DNA of 64,000 nucleotides, from positions 2,487,501-2,551,500 of the forward strand of contig OZ038462.1 of assembly GCA_964036295.1 (NCBI GenBank), written 5' to 3'. The position numbers and the translations under genes were made by a program. The notes under the pieces were generated by a model. That model was not told the DNA's origin. It did not search any database and saw only the letters and a program-made list of their open reading frames with translations. The stretch's first letter is position 1. Each line of letters starts with the position of its first letter. The DNA is from Plumapathes pennacea (lineage: Eukaryota; Cnidaria; Anthozoa; Antipatharia; Myriopathidae). Shown here one piece after another: positions 57,660-64,000 of the stretch.

Positions 57660-60600
57660 TCACGTCACACTGCCCAGGGGGTCGGATAGCACGTGATCAT
57701 GAATGTGAATAAACAGAGGGATGTAAGTCAAAAAATCCAGAAAATCTAGCGACGACGTTCGGCCCAATGTCTTCATAATTTGTTCCCTGTACTCGCTGCC
57801 TAATCCACCTGCCATGAGATCCAACATCAAGTATTCCAGAGGTATCGTCTTGGTTGCTTCGTCTACATAACACGTGAACAACATCTGGAACAAGAGGGGA
57901 AAATAAAAAAAGCCACACGTCATTACATTACAGAAGATACTTTTTCAAAATGATGTCAATTGTTTTGGACAGATATGAAACCAACCGAATTATACTTTAA
58001 TGATCGATATACGGAATTGATGGGAAACATCAGTCAGGATGGCGGGATCTACGAACCTCTATCTCACTTCTTAAAGAGATCAACATAACCAGCGTGCTCA
58101 AAGCGCCCTGCAACATACCTTAGCTTTTTGTAGTTTGTAGTCAAGCTCTTTAAAGTCCAGTTGTGCCATCAAGATCTTTGCAAAATCACTAACAAAAGAA
58201 AAGAAATGTTTGTGAAAAGAAGCACCACACAAAGTATGTATGCATGCAAAGAAACGGCAGAATGATCCATGAATTCTAACAAGAGCATGAGCCGAAAGGA
58301 GAACACAACGGTGTTTAGCTTTCCTGCATCATCTTTTAGCTGATTTATCATGCCTTTAATCCTAGATTACGTTTGAACTTTGGATTTGGATTTTAGCCAG
58401 AGAAACGAGAAGTTTTGCTCACAACACAACTTCCTTAGAATGCTTTATACTAAACCAAGCAGCTGATCTAATTATGAATTCTCTTTGTCACCCAAACTCT
58501 CTCTCGTGAATGATAAGGAGAAGTTAGCATCTGATCACCTGTACAGCAAGCAACTGATCTAACTATGAATTCTCTTTATGTCACCCATACTGTCCGTTCA
58601 TGAAATTTAGGGAGAATTGTGACTTACTCTAATGCAGCAACACGCTGTGATAGGGCAGCAACCACCGAGAACAACTTAATATCAGCACCCGAATCCAAGC
58701 TACAGTCGCACAGATCAAGCACCTGAAACAAGGAACAAAAAGATAACGTCACAAAAGATATAGAGCGTTTAGCAATTTCAATATTATGGTTGTCCAGTTG
58801 TCCCGGACAACGAAAACATGCTGGGGCAGCGGTTGTCCCTTGGGCAACCAATGAATGTTACCAAACTTGTTTGGATCAACTCAAAAGCGTAACAAACACA
58901 AAAACAAAGCAGTCACACAATTACCGTTCCACTATTAATAGGAAAACTTCTGTACGAACCCGATAAATGTAATTGAGGTGCGAATCCGACAGCAGATTAG
59001 AATTAACAAACTCTAATGCCTCCAGAACTTCTTCTGGAAACAAATAGCCATCTTGGTCTTCATCAAACTAGAGGGATAACAAAGGACAACAGTAGAAGTT
59101 ATGGAATGACGTGACAGTAAACCAGAATTCACACTTTTTCTTTGGGTTGTAATGGCTAGAAGCAAATCTGGAAAGGAATTGTAGGCTATTTAGTTACACG
59201 TATTGGGCTTATACGACTTCGAAAGGAGTTTTGAGGGGAAGACAACAACAACAACAACAACAGAGTTCGAGTTTAACTCTATATGGAGTGTTGAGAATGG
59301 GGAGGGATGTTTTCAGGACTGACGTCACACTTCAGTACTCTATTCTCTGATATATGTGCAGTGCATACTCACGGAGTTGAAAATTCGTTGGTAATATTTC
59401 CTTTGGCCATCACCGAAGATGCAGTTTTTTGCAAGGTAGTCGTCTGAAAATTATAGGCACAGTCACTTTGCATTCGTAACAACGTGTAACCAATCACATC
59501 GCGCGTACTAGCTACATTAGAGTGGTTTTCGGATGACTGTCGATAGTAATTGTGTGATTGCTTTGGTTTTGCGTTTGCTTCGCTTTCGGATTGGCCCACA
59601 CGAGTTTGTCAGCTTGCTCAGCCAATCAGGAACAAAACCAAAACCAAAACCAAACACTTCTCACGCAAGCGATGGCGTGTACTCGCACTGCTGATTGGAA
59701 AGTAAAACCAAACGCAAGACCAAACGCAAAATACTTTGGCTTCCAATTGGCTGAACTGTTTTCTCTCAGTCTCTGTGATTGGCCTGTGTGATTACTTTGG
59801 TTTTGGTTTTCGACAGTCATCCGAAAACGGCTCTATATTACACATAAAACTAGATACTAACCAACAAATGGACTGGAGACACTGAAGTCTGGAGAGGGCG
59901 TCCTGGCTTCATAGTCTCGTTTCTTCAGTTTATCCATGGCCGAGCGCAACTTTTGTCGGCGATCTTCGGCCAGCTGTTGTCGGAGCATCTCTATTCGGAT
60001 GCTGTTGTCGCCCTTGATTCGGCGAAGCTTCGGCTTCGGGTCTTCGATCGTCGGAGGAACGGAGCTGAACATGTTCATCGTTCGAGTTCGGCGTGGTTGT
60101 GTATCACTCTCTGGCAAATAAAGAATCAGGAACACTGTTTATCGCATGCACTGTGCAGAGTTATCGTGAACACTGTTATCAGAAAGTACTAATCGAGAGC
60201 TTTAATTTAAGTGGTCACACCTTCAGGTTTCATTCGACAGTTCAGGAGTTGGAAGTGAACACTGCTCTTAGAATGTACTCATTGAGAGCATTCATTTGAG
60301 AGAGATTTCAAGGTTAAGTTAAAAAATTAAAAAAATTCGCCAGTTAAAAGGATTGGAGAAAAGAAATCTACAGAGCAGCGGGGGATGTGATCTACTGTCT
60401 AACACCCACTGACACAACGTTGAGCCCATCATATACGCCACATTTAATGACTTCACTGACAAGCCGGGTTTCAACCAATCGGAATACAAAGAAATCGCGG
60501 CCATGTTGAAGCCACTTGCATCCAACATGGCCGCCATGACGTCACATTTTTAGCAGACTCACCTTTCCTTTGAGGGAGCTCTGGAAGAGGCGGGACCTCA

Positions 60601-63600
60601 AATAAGGGGTCCTTAAATAGGGGATCCTCTTCAGACACCCCCTCCTGCTCCTCGTCCGGAGAGGACTGTCCCGTCTCGTCCTCATCCGGGACATCATCCA
60701 GTGGCACTAATGAAGGCAGTTTTAACTTCTTTGACTTTCGCTTCTTTTTCTTCTTTTCCTCTTTCTCGGATTTTGGTTTTCTCAGCCTTCGTTTTGCCGT
60801 CAAAGACTGGGGAGAGAAAAAGGCAGGATGACGTCAAAATGGCGTCACGGTGACGTCAGGCGGTTTATATTGTTCTCAAAATGCCCTCCGTTCATGTCCA
60901 CTTTTTTTGTCTTTTGGTGAATAGATATATCATCCTTTGCCTTACATCTTTATACTACACATTTATACGTAATTAAGCAAGCAAATAATTAACCCTTTCA
61001 CTCCCAAGGGCGTTCAGTTTTTCAGTTTCTCGCCAGATATATATATAGAGGATATTACACGGCGGCGCGAAGATATAAATATTATTTTCGAGTGGTAAAA
61101 ACTATATGTTACGAACGAGCGCTTCGCGAGTGAGTAAAATATTGTTTTTACCACGAGAAAATAAAATTCATATCTTCAAGCCGCCGTGTTAATTTTCTTT
61201 TTATTATATTAGACACGAGCGTTTTACGAGAAATTGCACAAACAACCGTGCAAAAGCGGGAAATGATGCCAACGATATCCTCACTAGTGGAGATATGGAA
61301 AATACGCCACTCGGGTCCCGGATGTAGTTTCGTATGGATTTTACGCACGGTATATTTTCCAGTAAAACACTCATGTCTATATAATAAGATGCGGTATGGA
61401 GAACTTGGCATTTGACAACTTGCTAGATGGAATGAACTGTCAGTTCTCACTGCATCGCTCATACTCTTTATTTTTAAGAGGCTGGAAAAATCTGCAGTCC
61501 GGGAGTGAAAGAGTTAAACAAAGAAACAGTGAACAAAAACACCCAAGAATAACACGGTACCTTGGATCCTTGCACAGCTAGCCCCATCAATGGTGGAAAT
61601 GAACTTCGAGTGACTCTTGCACCTGGGAAATTTTAAAACGGTGTTATTCTTTAATGCACACTAAGTCAGCCAGTGAGAAGAGGGACATTTTGAGCTCAAT
61701 AGAGCCCATGATCGTTTAAACTGACGAGCCAAAGAGGAAAAGTTGAGGGTTCTTTAACTAAAAATTCTTCCTTTAAAGTAACAACCTGTACACATCAGCA
61801 CTTGAGTTGTTTCACTGATGGAGTCTGCCATGTTTTCTTCCCATGCTTCCTCAGAGTCCACGGAAGTGAGGGCCTCTGCGAAGAATAGCTCGTTATTCAG
61901 TTCCCCTTCGTGCGCCTGTTCCATCAGGGACTCTTCCTCAAGGAGCTCCTGGTCTCCAGCAAGGGACGCAGTGGCCTGGGATTCCACCTCTGGAAATAAA
62001 CAATATCACGCACTCGTTATCCAATGTCGATAAGGGATAAGTTACAAATGGATATTGATAATTTGTCCGGATTTCGTCGCGGCAAGCTACTGAACGAAAA
62101 ATGAATCAGCTGGCCATGTCAGGTAATAGTCTGTCATTCAGTCCGTCAGGTAGTCAGTAATTCACTTACTCAGTCCGTCGGGTAAACAGTCAGTAAGTCA
62201 AATCAATCATTCACTCAGGGAATCAATTGATCAGTCAGGTAGTCAGTCAGTCAGTCAGTCAATTATTCTCTCAGAAGGTCAGGGAAGTCCGTAAACAATC
62301 AGTAACACAAAAAGTTGGGTTAGGGCATATGAGGATCGCCATTGGTCGCCATACCTGGGAACTCTCCAAACACTTCAACCCTCATGGCAATGCTATTCTT
62401 CCAAGAGCGTGGAAGGAAGCGCACGAACTGTGCTTCCACCGGGGAACCTAAGCTGTTTACCACAACAGTGTCGTTATCCTGGTTACCTCTGAACTCCTGT
62501 AATAGTTGAAAAAATAACAGACAAACGCGCGTAAATATCTAGATGTTAGAAATTTTATATTCAAGTTGAAATGTAATGCCTTTGTTCATGTTTAGGCTAG
62601 ACTTGCAGTGAACGGCCTTCTTGTTGTCTCAGCGCGTCTGTCGATTGAAAGTGCGCAAGGTAGAATGATTTCATTTGCAGTTTCAGATTCATTTACCTTG
62701 ACTTCCGTTTCTTCTCTGTACTGTTGCCACTTCTTTCCGTCGTTACTGAAGGCCAAGGAATAAGACTTAACCCAACACTTGTCGTGTTTTGATGTTTCAT
62801 TACCAGATGGGCACCCTTGAGTAGCTACCTACAAAAAAACAACAGGCTATTACCACCACTACCACCATCATCATCATAAAACTATCATCATATCGTCATC
62901 AGCATCGTGGAGGCAGTGTGGCCGAGTGGTTAAGGCGCCGGACTTGAAATCCGGAGGTCCCAAGTTCAAGTCCCGCTCTGACCACTAGCTGAATTTGCAA
63001 CACGGTAGCCCCGAGTTCAAATCCTCGGCCACACTTTGTAAATAGCCAACTGGTTAGCCTCCGACCAGTTGGGATTCTTAACACATTTGCGTTCAGTTTA
63101 TGATATTTGGTTTCTGCATTTCAAGTCTCCCCAATTAGCACGGCAAGTGCTAAATACATTGAGACTTAAATAAAGTGATTTATTTATTTATTTTTTTATT
63201 TATCAGCATCGTCGTTATTATCATAATCAAAAACGTATTTGCGGCTGCCTTCTGTGAATGACCGTATGTTGTTGGTTTTGCTTCTGTATTTGTTTTGATG
63301 CTCGTTTATCTCTTGGCTCTGTTCAAATTAACTTGCTTGGTCTCAGCCAATCAGATTGCAGAAGTTGTAATAGTTATACGATAACTAGAGCAATAATTAA
63401 CTCCCCAGTAATCCTCCCTTATTCTCTATACCTGCTTGATAGTGGCCACGCTCCCGAGGTCCACCTGAAGAAATTGTTTGTTGTCGTTTGTCTTGGGTTG
63501 CCAGGCGCCAATGTGCTTCCCCTGGGGGGTGTTGTGGAGTCGCGCTTGGTTCGGCCGGCGATAGCGGTCCTGTGAAGACGACGCCCTTATCGCGCTATCC

Positions 63601-63658
63601 GAGATTAGTCCGTCGGCCACACCCAGAGGGACGGGGACACTTGTTGACATCAGACAGA
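57660..63658 (-). CDS. Discoidin (F5/8C) and EF-hand protein, C-terminal 609 aa (5' end beyond the identified exons)
   Basis: Twelve exons join in frame: 63658-63432, 62828-62697, 62496-62355, 61989-61786, 61622-61561, 60806-60563, 60110-59862, 59443-59373, 59067-58960, 58722-58628, 58188-58119 and 57884-57660. The first three make a discoidin/F5-8C domain (SVPVPLGVADGLISDSAIRA, FLQVDLGSVATIKQV, YSLAFSNDGKKWQQY, VRFLPRSWKNSIAMRVEVFG), a galactose-binding fold usually used for glycan, lipid or protein binding. An acidic linker, a Lys-rich block (KKKKKRKSKK) and a coiled segment (RIEMLRQQLAEDRRQK) follow. Next is a canonical EF-hand loop, DEDQDGYLFPEE, with flanking helices, and then a well-ordered helical C-terminus (MLFTCYVDEATKTIPLEYLM, DFLDFLTYIPLFIHIHDHVL). 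The first exon here starts in phase 1, so more exons lie upstream. No family name is recognised; a cytoplasmic or ciliary adaptor is possible. Confidence 0.8.
59521..59832. mobile_element. TIR element, family M, copy 2
   Basis: Left GTGGTTTTCGGATGACTGTC, right GACAGTCATCCGAAAACGGC, with repeated AAAACCAAA and GATTGGC words inside. Intron of the discoidin/EF-hand gene. Confidence 0.8.
60216..60300 (+). repeat. Single unit of the 83-bp satellite family
   Basis: GGTCACACCTTCAGGTTTCA, GAGTTGGAAGTGAACACTGC and CATTGAGAGCATTCATTTGA match the array at 37701-38062. Confidence 0.7.
60989..61516. mobile_element. Family E element broken by a composite A+B element
   Basis: The left part 60989-61044 begins AACCCTTTCACTCCCAAGGG. 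The A+B unit occupies 61045-61387, with ends GGATATTACACGGCGGCGCG and AACACTCATGTCTATATAAT. The right part 61388-61516 resumes with GCGGTATGGAGAACTTGGCA and ends GGGAGTGAAAGAGTTAA. The two E halves are co-linear with intact copies. Confidence 0.85.
62105..62300 (+). repeat. CAGT/TCAG-rich imperfect tandem repeat
   Basis: Repeated GTCAGTCAGTCAG and TCAGTCCGTCAGGTAGTCAG words in the intron between exons 62355-62496 and 61786-61989. Confidence 0.75.
62909..63201 (+). mobile_element. tRNA-Ser-derived SINE, copy 2, with target-site duplication
   Basis: The same head as copy 1 (TGGCCGAGTGGTTAAGGCGC, GGTCCCAAGTTCAAGTCC), the same body and a TTTATTTATTT tail. It is flanked by ATCAGCATCGT at 62898-62908 and again at 63202-63212, a perfect 11-bp target-site duplication, so the copy's limits are certain. 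Confidence 0.95.
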
Positions 63659-63696
63659 CTGTGGGGTGATGGGAGAGATTAATGTAGCGTAAATTA

Positions 63697-64000
63697 GACC
63701 CGTCCACACCATTCCGTTTTCGTTTGTAAACACAACTCTTTTAACCGTTTTGACAAAGACTTCGGTCCACACTACAGCGCCTTCAAATTATGCGATCATC
63801 GTGACGTCAGCGTTTTCGAAAAGTTCCGTTTTCGCCATCCCCCACCCGGCGTTATATATAAAAATAATCCACAACGGAGAGCGTTTTCAAAGAGTTTTCA
63901 GTGTGACTGAAAATGCCATTTTAGTGTGGATAGTAGGCCAAAACGGAAAAAAAAAGCGTTTTCAAACGAAAAACGGCAGAGTGATAGACAGAGGAGCGGA
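63697..64000. mobile_element. Family K TIR element, cut by the window end
   Basis: GACCCGTCCACACCATTCCG near the start and GTTTTCGAAAAGTTCCGTTT, GAGCGTTTTCAAAG and GTGTGGATAG inside resemble the 29706-30040 element. The right end is outside the window. Confidence 0.6.

Noticed and set aside
61754..61785. Minus frame continuing past exon 61786-61989 (CYFKGRIFS)
   Set aside because: The donor GT at 61785-61784 in phase 1 joins cleanly to exon 61561-61622; the extension is intronic.

Overview
The window is nuclear DNA from an animal, most likely an anthozoan cnidarian (stony-coral type). The evidence is intron-rich genes with GT-AG introns, metazoan-specific products (LDL-receptor-type receptor, EXT2, chondroitin-type sulfotransferase), a tRNA-derived SINE, and AT-rich introns packed with short terminal-inverted-repeat (TIR) elements. 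The lineage is an inference; no marker gene fixes it. Gene models were built by hand from splice signals, reading-frame continuity and family knowledge.

Layout. (1) 1-10110, minus: 5' part of a giant coiled-coil, golgin-like protein (at least 2,319 aa here; its 3' end lies beyond base 1), whose huge exon holds about 25 copies of a 50-residue repeat. An alternative first exon lies at 10705-10878. (2) 11903-13518, minus: a type II Golgi carbohydrate sulfotransferase (family 2, CHST11-like). (3) 13600-19900: no supported gene; nested and dispersed TIR elements. (4) 19905-34790, minus: a complete LDLR/VLDLR-like receptor with 8 LDL-A modules, 2 EGF, a YWTD propeller, 1 EGF, a Ser/Thr-rich stalk, TM and an unusual tail. 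(5) 34800-43550: no supported gene; satellites, hairpins and TIR elements. (6) 43584-49217, minus: a small 293-aa type I membrane protein of unknown family. (7) 49557-56894, plus: complete EXT2 (723 aa, 15 coding exons), head-to-head with gene 6. (8) 57660-63658, minus: C-terminal 609 aa of a discoidin (F5/8C) plus EF-hand protein that continues upstream, tail-to-tail with EXT2.

How the genes relate. Two encode glycosaminoglycan enzymes (EXT2 and the sulfotransferase). Two encode type I receptors on the same strand whose last exons share a tail pattern, YY[NK]D-x(4-5)-PL-x-EDF-[DE]. The repeats dominate the rest. One TIR family seems to supply the C-terminus and stop codon of the sulfotransferase, sits close to several receptor exons, and is itself broken by another composite element. 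Nested and empty sites let the order of several insertions be read directly.
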